DNA from: Streptomyces klenkii
GTDB lineage: Bacteria; Actinomycetota; Actinomycetes; Streptomycetales; Streptomycetaceae
Assembly (NCBI RefSeq): GCF_003626645.1
Contig: NZ_RBAM01000004.1
Location: 496,001-560,000 of the forward strand
Reading direction: 5' to 3'
DNA: 64,000 nucleotides
The translations under genes were made by a program, and so were the position numbers. Of the stretch, positions 43,022 through 51,285 are shown in pieces (the first letter of the stretch is position 1; each line of letters begins with the position of its first letter). The notes below the pieces were generated by a model. The model saw only the letters and a list, made by a program, of their open reading frames with translations, was not told the DNA's origin and did not search any database.

Positions 43022-46000
43022 ATGACGCGAGCCGAGCAGCCAACCGTGGTGACCTCCACTTCCGGCGCCCTAGCCGCGGACTCCCGCGAGCGTGCCGTCC
43101 GGTCCCTGCTGCGTTTCCCCCCGCTGCGGCGGCTGTGGAACGCCCAGTTCGCCGGCGGTGTCGGAGACTCCCTCGCCCTCCTCGTGCTCCTGCTGCTGTC
43201 GCTGCAGGCCGCCGTCGCGGAGGGCTCCTTCGGCGGTGGCTACCGGGGCGCGGCCCTCGCCGTCGCCGCGGTCATCGCGGCCAGGCTGCTGGCGACCCTG
43301 CTCTTCGGCGCGGTCCTGCTCGGGCCGGTCACCTCGCTCATCGCCCCGGCCGGTCCCCTCGACCGCCGGTGGACCATGCTCGGCGCGGACGGGGTCCGGG
43401 CCGGCCTGCTGGTCGTCGCGCCCCTGTGGCTCGGCTGGACGGGGAACCGCGCGCTCGCCTTCCTGCTGATCTCGGCCTTCCTGATCGGCGTCGCCGAACG
43501 GGTGTGGACCGCCGTCAAGGACAGCACGGCCCCCGCGCTCCTGCCCGCGCCCGCCCTGGAGGGCTCCGCCGTACGGCCGCTGCCCGATCACTACGACGCG
43601 CTGCGGCGCCTCTCGCTGCGGACCAGCTTCGTCTCGCTGCCGTTCGCCGCGGCCGCGCTCCTCGCCATCACGCTGATCGGCAATCTGCTCGGGGCCGGCA
43701 TCGACTGGTTCCACCAGCACCAGGCGGCCCTCGGCTCGTTCCTCGCGGCAGCGCTGTTCGCCGGCTCGGCCACCATCCTGTGGTTCCTGGAGCTGCCCGG
43801 CGCGAAGTCGCCGCGCGTGCGCTCCCCGCTGGAGGGCCTGCGTCGGCCCCGCGGCGCCGACGGCGGCCCGGACACCGGCCGTACGGGCGCCATCCCGGTG
43901 CTCGTCCTGGCCTGCGCCGCCGTCGCCGGGGCGGTCGCCGCGGCCGTCGGCGTCGCCGCCCTCCAGGCCGTCGACCTCGGCGGCGGGCCCGTGGCCTTCG
44001 GGCTGCTCGTGCTCGCGCTCAGCGGCGGCCCCGTCATCGGCATCCGCGCCGCCGTCAAGGTGCTCCCCGGCTTCTCCCGGCGCCGGCTGCTCGCGCTGTC
44101 CATCGCGCTCACCGGCCTGGCGCTGCTCGCGGCCGGCCTCGTGCCCGACCCCACGACGGTGCTCCTGCTCGTGCTGCTCGCCGGCGTCTGCGCCGGCATC
44201 GCCGCCAACACCGGCCACTCCCTCCTGGACCAGGAGACGGAGGAGGCCCGCCGGCCCCGTACGACCGACCACCTCCACGCCGTCGTGCGCGTCACCGCGG
44301 CCCTGGGCGCGGTCGCCGCACCGCTGCTCGCCGCCGGCATCGGACCGCACCGGCTGGAGGGCGGCGGCTTCGTCTTCGCGCACGGCGGCGCGGCCTTCAC
44401 GCTGATGCTCGTCGGCGCGCTGCTGCTGCCCGTGGGCGCCATCGTGCTCGGCAAGACCGACGACCGCCACGGCGTGCCGTTCCGGCGCGACCTGATGGAC
44501 GTGCTGCGCGGCGGCGACCCCGAGCAGGCGCCCGCCGCCACGGGCTTCTTCATCGCCTTCGAGGGCGGCGACGGCGCCGGCAAGTCCACCCAGGTGCGGG
44601 CCGTCGCCGAATGGATCCGCTCCAAGGGCCACGAGGTCGTGGTCACCCGCGAGCCCGGCGCCACGCCGATCGGGCAGCGGCTGCGCGCGATCCTGCTGGA
44701 CGTCTCCTCCGCCGGCCTGTCGGACCGCGCCGAGGCGCTGCTCTACGCCGCCGACCGTGCCGAGCACGTCGACTCCGTCGTCCAGCCCGCCCTCGCGCGG
44801 GGCGCCGTCGTCATCACCGACCGCTACATCGACTCGTCCGTCGCCTACCAGGGCGCCGGGCGCGACCTGTCGCCGACCGAGATCGCCCGCATCAACCGGT
44901 GGGCCACGGGCGGGCTCGTGCCCCACCTGACCGTGCTGCTCGACGTCTCGCCGGAGACCGCGCGAGAACGTTTCACCGAGGCGCCCGACCGGCTCGAGTC
45001 CGAGCCCATGGAGTTCCACAACCGCGTCCGGACCGGGTTCCTCACCCTGGCCGCCGCCGACCCCTCGCGCTACCTCGTCGTGGACGCCGGGCAGGCGCCC
45101 GAGGACATCACCACCGTCGTGCGCCACCGCCTCGACCAGGTCCTGCCGCTCTCCGCCAGCGAGATCGAGGCCCGCGAGCAGGCCCGCAAGGCCGCCGAGG
45201 AGGAGGCTCGCCGCAAGGCCGAGGAAGAGGCCGCGCGCAAGGCGGAGGAGGCGCGGCTGGAGCGCGAGCGCCAGGAGCAGCTCGCCAAGCTCCGGGCCGA
45301 GGAGGAGGAGCGCAAGCGGCGCGAGGCCGAGGAGGCCCGCATCCGCGAGGAGGCGCGCCTCGCCGAAGAGGCCCGGCAGCGTGCCGAGGAGGCCCGCCGG
45401 CAGGCGGAGGAGGAGCGCAAGCGCCGCGAGGCGGAGGAGCGGACCCGCGCCGCCGAGCAGGAGCGGCTCCGCAAGCAGGCCGAGGAAGAGGCCCGGCTGC
45501 GGGCCGAGGCCGAGGAGCGGCGGCTGGAGAAGCAGCGCAAGGCGGAAGAGGCGCTGCTGAAGGCGGAGCAGGCGCGGGTGGCTAAGGAGGCTGCGGCGGC
45601 TGCTGCGGCTGCGGCTGCGGCTTCGGCAGCGACGGAGGCTGATGCGGCTTCCGCTTCCGCTTCCGCTTCTGCTTCCGCTTCGACTTCGGCTTCCGAGGCG
45701 CCGACGGTTGAGCGGCCTTCGCTCCGGCCTTCGCTCCGTAAGGAGTCTCCTAAGGAGTCCCCTGAGGAGCGGCGGACCGCGGTCCCGGCGGGGAGCTCCG
45801 AGGAGACGCAGACGGTGCAGACGCCGTCCGTCCACCGGCCGGACCCGCGAACGGTGGACCACACCACCGGAGTCAGCCCGGTCAGCCCGGACAGCTCGGA
45901 CACGACGCCTACGGTGGAGCGGCCTCGCGTCGACCCGCGGGTGTCGGATGAGACGGAGGTGCTGCCGCCGGTGTGGCCCGTCGCGCCGCCTGCCGCGCCG

Positions 46001-46468
46001 CAGCGGGTGACGTGGGGCGTGGAGCCGTCGGCACAGGGGCCGCAGGAGCGGGAGGAACCGCAGGGGCCGCAGGAGCCTTCGCGGGAGTCCGAGGAGACGG
46101 CCGTCCTGCCGCAGCCGCCCGTTGCGGACGCCGCCACCGCTGTGACGGAGATTCTGCCTCCGGTACGGCCGGAGGAGCGCTCCGAAGACCCTGCGGACCG
46201 GGTGCCCGACTGGATGTTCCGGCCGGAGGAGGCGGAGGAGCACGCGGACGCCGAGAAGACGCGGGAGATGCCGCGGGTGGTCGACGAGGGCGCGGCGGCG
46301 AAGGGCCGTCGCCGTCCGGGCTGGGCGGAGGAGGCCTCCCCGGCCGCCGCGTCCGACGAGGACGGCCCCACCCTGGCGGACGAACTCCTGGGCCCCCGCC
46401 CGGCCCGCAAGCCCCGCCGCGGCGACGACGAGAACGACCGCCGAGGCCGAGGCCGCGGCGGTCGCTGA
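43022..46468 (+). CDS. tmk: Thymidylate kinase fused to an N-terminal MFS-like membrane domain and a C-terminal coiled coil
   Basis: A 1148-residue multidomain protein. Residues about 25-490 resemble a major-facilitator transporter with about 12 helices. Residues about 510-715 are thymidylate kinase (dTMP to dTDP), with P-loop EGGDGAGKST, the DR motif in TDRYIDSS and the usual RFTEAPDR region. Residues about 716-860 are an Arg/Glu/Ala-rich coiled coil, then an Ala run, a Ser-Ala repeat coded by GCTTCC hexamers, and a disordered tail rich in Pro/Glu/Arg. It begins without a Shine-Dalgarno; TAGGCT lies seven bases before the ATG, suggesting a leaderless mRNA. It supplies dTTP synthesis beside the replication gene holB. 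Confidence 0.93.
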   Translation: MTRAEQPTVVTSTSGALAADSRERAVRSLLRFPPLRRLWNAQFAGGVGDSLALLVLLLLSLQAAVAEGSFGGGYRGAALAVAAVIAARLLATLLFGAVLLGPVTSLIAPAGPLDRRWTMLGADGVRAGLLVVAPLWLGWTGNRALAFLLISAFLIGVAERVWTAVKDSTAPALLPAPALEGSAVRPLPDHYDALRRLSLRTSFVSLPFAAAALLAITLIGNLLGAGIDWFHQHQAALGSFLAAALFAGSATILWFLELPGAKSPRVRSPLEGLRRPRGADGGPDTGRTGAIPVLVLACAAVAGAVAAAVGVAALQAVDLGGGPVAFGLLVLALSGGPVIGIRAAVKVLPGFSRRRLLALSIALTGLALLAAGLVPDPTTVLLLVLLAGVCAGIAANTGHSLLDQETEEARRPRTTDHLHAVVRVTAALGAVAAPLLAAGIGPHRLEGGGFVFAHGGAAFTLMLVGALLLPVGAIVLGKTDDRHGVPFRRDLMDVLRGGDPEQAPAATGFFIAFEGGDGAGKSTQVRAVAEWIRSKGHEVVVTREPGATPIGQRLRAILLDVSSAGLSDRAEALLYAADRAEHVDSVVQPALARGAVVITDRYIDSSVAYQGAGRDLSPTEIARINRWATGGLVPHLTVLLDVSPETARERFTEAPDRLESEPMEFHNRVRTGFLTLAAADPSRYLVVDAGQAPEDITTVVRHRLDQVLPLSASEIEAREQARKAAEEEARRKAEEEAARKAEEARLERERQEQLAKLRAEEEERKRREAEEARIREEARLAEEARQRAEEARRQAEEERKRREAEERTRAAEQERLRKQAEEEARLRAEAEERRLEKQRKAEEALLKAEQARVAKEAAAAAAAAAAASAATEADAASASASASASASTSASEAPTVERPSLRPSLRKESPKESPEERRTAVPAGSSEETQTVQTPSVHRPDPRTVDHTTGVSPVSPDSSDTTPTVERPRVDPRVSDETEVLPPVWPVAPPAAPQRVTWGVEPSAQGPQEREEPQGPQEPSRESEETAVLPQPPVADAATAVTEILPPVRPEERSEDPADRVPDWMFRPEEAEEHADAEKTREMPRVVDEGAAAKGRRRPGWAEEASPAAASDEDGPTLADELLGPRPARKPRRGDDENDRRGRGRGGR

Positions 46469-46910
46469 GGCGAGGCCTTCCGGGGCAACACGTGTCCCCG
46501 GCACCGCCGGACTGCACCGCTGGGGCTGAGCGCCGCTGCGGCGGGGTGGAGAGGCGTGGCCTCTCACTCGGCAGGAGGGTCCCGCCGCGATGCCGGGCGG
46601 CCGTGGAGCGGCGGGGCGCCGTCGGCCGCGGTCCGGCCGCCAGGTGAGACGCCTGCCGAGGGCCCCGGCGCTTCCGCCGGACGTCCCTTCCGCCGGACGT
46701 CCCTTCCGCTTCGGCGGGTGGCTCTCCCCGCCGCCAGGCGAAAAGTCTCCGCCGCGGCGGCGCTCAGCCACAGCGGTGCAGTCCGGCGGTGCCGTACACG
46801 GTGTCGTACAAGGACGCCCCCGTGCCCCGCGCCGTTCTCGTCCCGCGCGGCACTGTCAGCGGCGTGGCCCACAATGGGTAGGCGCAGGACCAGCAGCTCG
46901 GAGGGCAGTC
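46469..46910. other. Intergenic stretch before the delta-prime gene
   Basis: 442 bp without a convincing gene. It holds a 16-bp tandem duplication at 46671-46702. The last 20 bp supply GGAGG for the next gene. Confidence 0.45.
46671..46702. repeat. Perfect 16-bp tandem duplication
   Basis: CTTCCGCCGGACGTCC occurs twice in direct succession, followed by six bases of a third copy. Confidence 0.9.
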
Positions 46911-48125
46911 ATGGCGGTGTGGGACGACCTGGTCGGGCAGGACCGGGTGACGGAGCAGCTCTCCGCGGCCGCGCGGGACGCGGACGCGCTGGTCGCCGCC
47001 GCGGCGTCGGCGGCCGGGGAGGTGCCCCCCGGCGGGTCGATGACGCACGCCTGGCTCTTCACCGGCCCTCCCGGCTCCGGCCGGGCCACCGCCGCCCGTG
47101 CGTTCGCCGCCGCCTTGCAGTGCGTGAGCCCGGACCGGGCCGTCGGCGGGACGCCCGGCTGCGGTTTCTGCGAGGGCTGTCACACCACGCTGGTGGGCAC
47201 GCACGCGGACGTGGAGATCGTCCGCACCGACCAGCTGTCGATCGGCGTCAAGGAGACCCGTGACCTGGTCCGCCGCGCCCAGCTCTCCCCGGCCGGAGGG
47301 CGCTGGCAGGTGATCGTCATGGAGGACGCGGACCGGCTGACCGAGGGCGCGGGCAACGTCCTGCTGAAGGCCGTCGAGGAGCCCGCGCCCCGTACGGTCT
47401 GGCTGCTGTGCACGCCGTCCCTGGAGGACGTGCTGCCGACCATCCGTTCCCGCTGCCGCCTGCTCACCCTGCGCACGCCGCCGGTGGCCGCCGTGGCCGA
47501 CATCCTCGCCCGCCGCGACGGCATCGAGCCCGAGCTGGCCGCGCGCGTGGCCCGCGCCACGCAGGGCCACATCGGCCGCGCCCGCCGCCTGGCCACCGAC
47601 GAGCGGGCCCGCGCCCGCCGCGCGGCCGTGCTCAAGATGCCGCTGCGCGTGGACGACGTCGGCGGCTGCCTGAAGGCGGCCCAGGAGCTCATCGACGCCG
47701 CCGCGGAGGACGCCAAGCAGGTCGCCGAAGAGGTCGACACGAAGGAGACCGAGGAGCTGCGGGCGGCGCTCGGCGCCGCGGCCGGTACGGGCAGCCGCCT
47801 GCCGCGCGGCACGGCGGGCGCCATGAAGGATCTCCAGGACCGCCAGAAGCGCCGCAGCACGCGCACCCAGCGCGACAGCCTGGACCTGGCCCTGGTCGAC
47901 CTGACGGGCTTCTACCGCGACGTCCTGGCGATGCAGCTCGGCTCGCGCGTCGAGATCGCCAACGCGGACATGCAGGACGCCCTGGAGCGCGTCGCCGGAG
48001 CCTCGGGCCCGGAGGGCACGCTGCGCCGCATCGAGGCGATCATCGACTGCCGCCGCGCCCTCGACCGGAACGTGGCCCCGCTGCTGGCGGTCGAGGCGAT
48101 GACGATGGCGCTGCGCGCCGGCTGA
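46911..48125 (+). CDS. holB: DNA polymerase III delta-prime subunit
   Basis: Clamp-loader subunit of 404 residues. The N-terminus MAVWDDLVGQDRVTEQL is typical of the actinobacterial subunit. The P-loop reads GPPGSGRATAA with Arg in place of Lys, as expected for a non-hydrolysing delta-prime. The zinc module is PGCGFCEGC plus an upstream Cys. The sensor motif SRC is in TIRSRCRLL. ATG 46911 has GGAGG seven bases upstream. The C-terminal half is longer than in E. coli and includes a Lys/Arg-rich loop (about 295-315). Confidence 0.93.
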   Translation: MAVWDDLVGQDRVTEQLSAAARDADALVAAAASAAGEVPPGGSMTHAWLFTGPPGSGRATAARAFAAALQCVSPDRAVGGTPGCGFCEGCHTTLVGTHADVEIVRTDQLSIGVKETRDLVRRAQLSPAGGRWQVIVMEDADRLTEGAGNVLLKAVEEPAPRTVWLLCTPSLEDVLPTIRSRCRLLTLRTPPVAAVADILARRDGIEPELAARVARATQGHIGRARRLATDERARARRAAVLKMPLRVDDVGGCLKAAQELIDAAAEDAKQVAEEVDTKETEELRAALGAAAGTGSRLPRGTAGAMKDLQDRQKRRSTRTQRDSLDLALVDLTGFYRDVLAMQLGSRVEIANADMQDALERVAGASGPEGTLRRIEAIIDCRRALDRNVAPLLAVEAMTMALRAG

Positions 48126-48395
48126 GCGACAGCGGCGGCGACAGCGGCGGCGGCGAAAAAGCCGGCGAACAGCGAGGGGTACGGCCGCAGGCGCGAAGAG
48201 CGAGCACACGTCCGGTTACGCACTCTCACTCATATGAGGCCTCCTGGGCCCGGCGACTGGCGGCAGTCCGCAGGGGTGTCGATACGCTCCGTCGGGGCAC
48301 AGCGGTTCTCGTAACGCTGCGTAATGCCCGGCTCTTTGCTGCCCTGCACCTCCTGCATCCGCGCAGCTCCACGCCTTCTCGCAGAGGGACCGCCG

Positions 48396-50087
48396 ATGGA
48401 TTCCAGCCGCCTGTTCCGTACGTCCGGCACCGCCATCGCGACCGCGGCGATGCTGATCTCGGGCTGCGCGCTCGGGAGCGCCTCGCCGCGGGCGACGGCG
48501 GCGGCGAGAGCGTACGACACGGGCGACGGCCGGAGCAGCGGCTTCCCCGGCTTCGAGAGCTTCGGCGCGGGCAGCGCGGAAGGGGCGGAAGGGCCGGAGA
48601 GCCCGCCCGCCGCCCGCCACGACAACGCCCGCACGCTCGCCCCTCTCCCGGCCGCCCTCCCCCCGGCCCTGCGCCGCTACTACGCCCAGAAGCTCACCTG
48701 GCACTCCTGCGGCACCAGCGGCACCAGCGGCTTCGAGTGCGCCACCCTCATGGCCCCGCTGGACTACGACCACCCCCGCGAGGCGGACGACCTCAAGCTC
48801 GCCGTCTCCCGCAAGAAGGCCACCGGCGCCGGTCACGCCAAGCGCCTCGGCTCCCTTATGGTCAACCCGGGCGGGCCGGGCGGCTCGGCGGTCGGCTACC
48901 TCCAGCACTACGCGGGCATCGGCTATCCCGCCGCCGTCCGCGCCCACTACGACATGGTCGCCATGGACCCCCGCGGCGTCGCCGGCAGCGAACCGGTCAC
49001 CTGCCTCTCCGACACCGAGATGGACCGCTACACCGAGGTCGACCAGACCCCCGACAACGCCACCGAGACCGCGGAACTCGTCGACGCGTACACGAAATTC
49101 GCCGACGGCTGCGCCGCCCGCGCCGGCAAGCTCCTGGGCCACGTCTCCACCATCGAGGCCGCCCGCGACATGGACGTCCTGCGCGCGGCCCTGGACGACG
49201 ACAAGCTGACGTACGTGGGCGCCTCGTACGGCACCTTCCTCGGCGCCACCTACGCCGGCCTCTTCCCCTCCCGCGTCGGCCGCCTCGTCCTCGACGGGGC
49301 CCTCGACCCGTCCCTCGGCTCGGAGCAGATCAACCGCGACCAGACGGCCGGCTTCCAGACGGCCTTCGCGTCCTTCGCCGAGGACTGCACCCGGCGCAAG
49401 GACTGCCCGCTCGGCCCGTCCGCCGACCGGGCGGGCGACCGCCTCGCCGAGTTCTTCGCGAAGACGGACGCGACCCCACTGGCCACCGGCAAGTCCCGCA
49501 AGCTCACCGAGAGTCTCGCGACCACAGGTGTGATCTCCGCCATGTACGACGAGGCGGCGTGGGGCCTGCTGCGCAACGCGCTCAAGGCGGCCTTCGCGGG
49601 CGACGGCGCTCCCCTGCTGAAGCTGTCCGACGCCTACTACGAGCGCGACCGCCACGGCTCCTACCAGAACCTGATGTACGCCAACGCGGCCGTGAACTGC
49701 CTGGACCTGCCCCCGGCCTTCCGCTCCCCGAGCGAGGTCCGGGAGGCGGTCCCCGCCTTCCGCAAGGCCTCGCCGGTCTTCGGCACCGCCCTCGCCTGGG
49801 CGGCCCTGACCTGCGGATACTGGTCGGTCCCCGCCACCGGCGCCCCGCACCGCATCCCCGCCGCGGGCGCCGCGCCCATCCTCGTCGTCGGCACCACCCG
49901 CGACCCCGCCACCCCCTACGGCTGGGCCCGCTCCCTGGCCTCGCAGCTCTCCTCGGGCCGCCTCCTCACCTACGAGGGCGACGGCCACACCGCCTACACC
50001 CGCGGCAGCACCTGCATCGACAAGGCCATCAACACCTACCTGCTGACCTCGACCCCGCCCCCGGCCGGACAGCGCTGCTCAAGCTGA
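48396..50087 (+). CDS. Secreted tripeptidyl-aminopeptidase-type lipoprotein (alpha/beta hydrolase)
   Basis: A 563-residue exported protease of the S33/TAP family. The signal peptide has lipobox ISGC (Cys about 24), then a Gly/Ala-rich linker. The oxyanion segment VNPGGPGGS, the nucleophile elbow GASYGTFLG (Ser), the acid in TTRDPATPYG and the His in GDGHTAY complete the machinery. The C-terminal TAP-like domain contains several Cys. It resembles mycelium-associated SlpD/SlpE peptidases. ATG 48396 with AGAGGGA upstream is chosen over the earlier in-frame ATG. Confidence 0.9.
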   Translation: MDSSRLFRTSGTAIATAAMLISGCALGSASPRATAAARAYDTGDGRSSGFPGFESFGAGSAEGAEGPESPPAARHDNARTLAPLPAALPPALRRYYAQKLTWHSCGTSGTSGFECATLMAPLDYDHPREADDLKLAVSRKKATGAGHAKRLGSLMVNPGGPGGSAVGYLQHYAGIGYPAAVRAHYDMVAMDPRGVAGSEPVTCLSDTEMDRYTEVDQTPDNATETAELVDAYTKFADGCAARAGKLLGHVSTIEAARDMDVLRAALDDDKLTYVGASYGTFLGATYAGLFPSRVGRLVLDGALDPSLGSEQINRDQTAGFQTAFASFAEDCTRRKDCPLGPSADRAGDRLAEFFAKTDATPLATGKSRKLTESLATTGVISAMYDEAAWGLLRNALKAAFAGDGAPLLKLSDAYYERDRHGSYQNLMYANAAVNCLDLPPAFRSPSEVREAVPAFRKASPVFGTALAWAALTCGYWSVPATGAPHRIPAAGAAPILVVGTTRDPATPYGWARSLASQLSSGRLLTYEGDGHTAYTRGSTCIDKAINTYLLTSTPPPAGQRCSS

Positions 50088-50142
50088 AACCAGGACTGCG
50101 CGGGGAAGCCCAAGCGGAGAAACCCGAGCGGAGAAACCCAAA

Positions 50143-50173
50143 AGGCCCAGGTCACAAAAAGTGACCTGGGCCT
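50143..50173. terminator. Bidirectional terminator between protease gene and tRNA
   Basis: Perfect 13-bp arms (50143-50155, 50161-50173) with an AAAAA loop, serving the plus-strand protease and the minus-strand tRNA. Confidence 0.88.
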
Positions 50174-50179
50174 CATCGG

Positions 50180-50253
50180 AGCCGCCTTCGGGATTCGAAC
50201 CCGAGACCTACGCATTACGAGTGCGTTGCTCTGGCCAACTGAGCTAAGGCGGC
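50180..50253 (-). tRNA. tRNA-Thr (anticodon CGT)
   Basis: Read on the minus strand, the acceptor arms GCCGCCT and AGGCGGC pair fully. The D-arm begins TAGCTCAGTTGG, the anticodon loop is CTCGTAA (anticodon CGT, reading ACG), and the T-arm is GGGTTCGAATCCC. The discriminator is T; CCA is not encoded. Confidence 0.96.
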
Positions 50254-50296
50254 AGTGCTGCCTGTTGCCTCACCGGCTTCAGCAGCGCGGCCAAGT

Positions 50297-51058
50297 CTAC
50301 ACACTTCCGAGGGGTGCTCCGTACACGAGCGCCGACGAGATGATCTTGGCGATCTCCTGCTGGTGGTCGTTGAGGTAGAAGTGGCCGCCGGGGAAGACGC
50401 TGATCGTGAAGGCGCCGGTGGTGTGGTGCTGCCAGTCCTGGACCTCGTCCGGGGTGGCCCTGGGGTCGGCGTCGCCGGTCAGGGCGTGGACGGGGCAGCC
50501 GACGCGCAGGCCCGGGCGGGCGCGGTGGGTCTCGATGGCGCGGTAGTCGGCGCGGAGGGCCGGCAGGACCAGCTCGAGGATGTCCGGGTCGTCCAGCATC
50601 TGGGCGTCCGTGCCGCTCAGCCTGCGGAGCTCCTCGACGAGGCCCTCGTCGGTGCGCTCGTGCACGGTCTCCTCGCGGTGCCGGGAGGGGGCGCGGCGGC
50701 CGGAGACGAAGAGGGCGACGGGGGTCGTGCCCCGCTCCTCCAGGCGCAGGGCGACCTCGTAGGCGAGCGTCGCGCCCATGCTGTGGCCGAAGAGGGCCAG
50801 GGGGCGGTCGGTCGCGGGGGCCAGGGCCTCGGCGGTGCGGTCGGCGAGCTCGGCGAGGTTCTCGATGCAGGGGTCCGCGCGGCGGTCCTGGCGGCCGGGG
50901 TACTGGACCGCGAGGACCTCGACCGAGGGGGAGAGCGCCTTCGACACCGGGAAGAAGTAGCTCGCGGCCCCTCCGGCGTGCGGCAGGCAGGCCAGCCGTA
51001 CCGGAGCTTCGTCCGCCGGATGGAATCGGCGGATCCACTTCTTGTCGTCCACAACCAT
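50297..51058 (-). CDS. Type II thioesterase
   Basis: A 253-residue alpha/beta-hydrolase of the external thioesterase family. It releases misprimed or stalled acyl groups from PKS/NRPS carrier proteins. LPHAGGAASYF is the oxyanion segment, FGHSMGATLA the nucleophile elbow (Ser), TGDADPRATP carries the Asp and PGGHFYLNDH the His. ATG 51058 (MVVDDKKWIRRF) is preceded by GAAGGGA. No PKS or NRPS is in the window, but a carrier-protein modifying pair (pptH/pptT) is divergent and 227 bp away, which supports a carrier-protein maintenance role. Confidence 0.92.
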   Translation of the reverse strand: MVVDDKKWIRRFHPADEAPVRLACLPHAGGAASYFFPVSKALSPSVEVLAVQYPGRQDRRADPCIENLAELADRTAEALAPATDRPLALFGHSMGATLAYEVALRLEERGTTPVALFVSGRRAPSRHREETVHERTDEGLVEELRRLSGTDAQMLDDPDILELVLPALRADYRAIETHRARPGLRVGCPVHALTGDADPRATPDEVQDWQHHTTGAFTISVFPGGHFYLNDHQQEIAKIISSALVYGAPLGSV

Positions 51059-51230
51059 CGTGCCGTTTCCCTTCGGGCTTCGGGTTCTGGGCAGCATACG
51101 TCGGAAGGAGCCCGCCGCAGCCGGGGGTTCCTTCCGGTGCCCCGCGCGTATTAGGTTCCTTTGCAGGGTGCAGACATGCGTGGTGCCGGCTCGAAGTGCG
51201 CTGGAACACACGGCTGTTCCGGTTTGAACG

Positions 51231-51266
51231 GGGGATTCCAGGGGAGCCCGGGGAATTCCAGGGGAA
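51231..51266. repeat. Direct repeat in the pptH leader region
   Basis: GGGGATTCCAGGGGA (51231-51245) and GGGGAATTCCAGGGGA (51250 onward) differ by one inserted A. They sit 20-55 bp before the pptH start, in the divergent spacer with the thioesterase gene. Confidence 0.7.
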
Positions 51267-51285
51267 TCGGCGAGAAGGACACACA

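Noticed and set aside
50180-50253. tRNA-Thr as an integration site for a mobile element
   Set aside because: I found no second copy of the tRNA 3' end and no integrase, excisionase or other plasmid/phage genes in the flanking accessory region.
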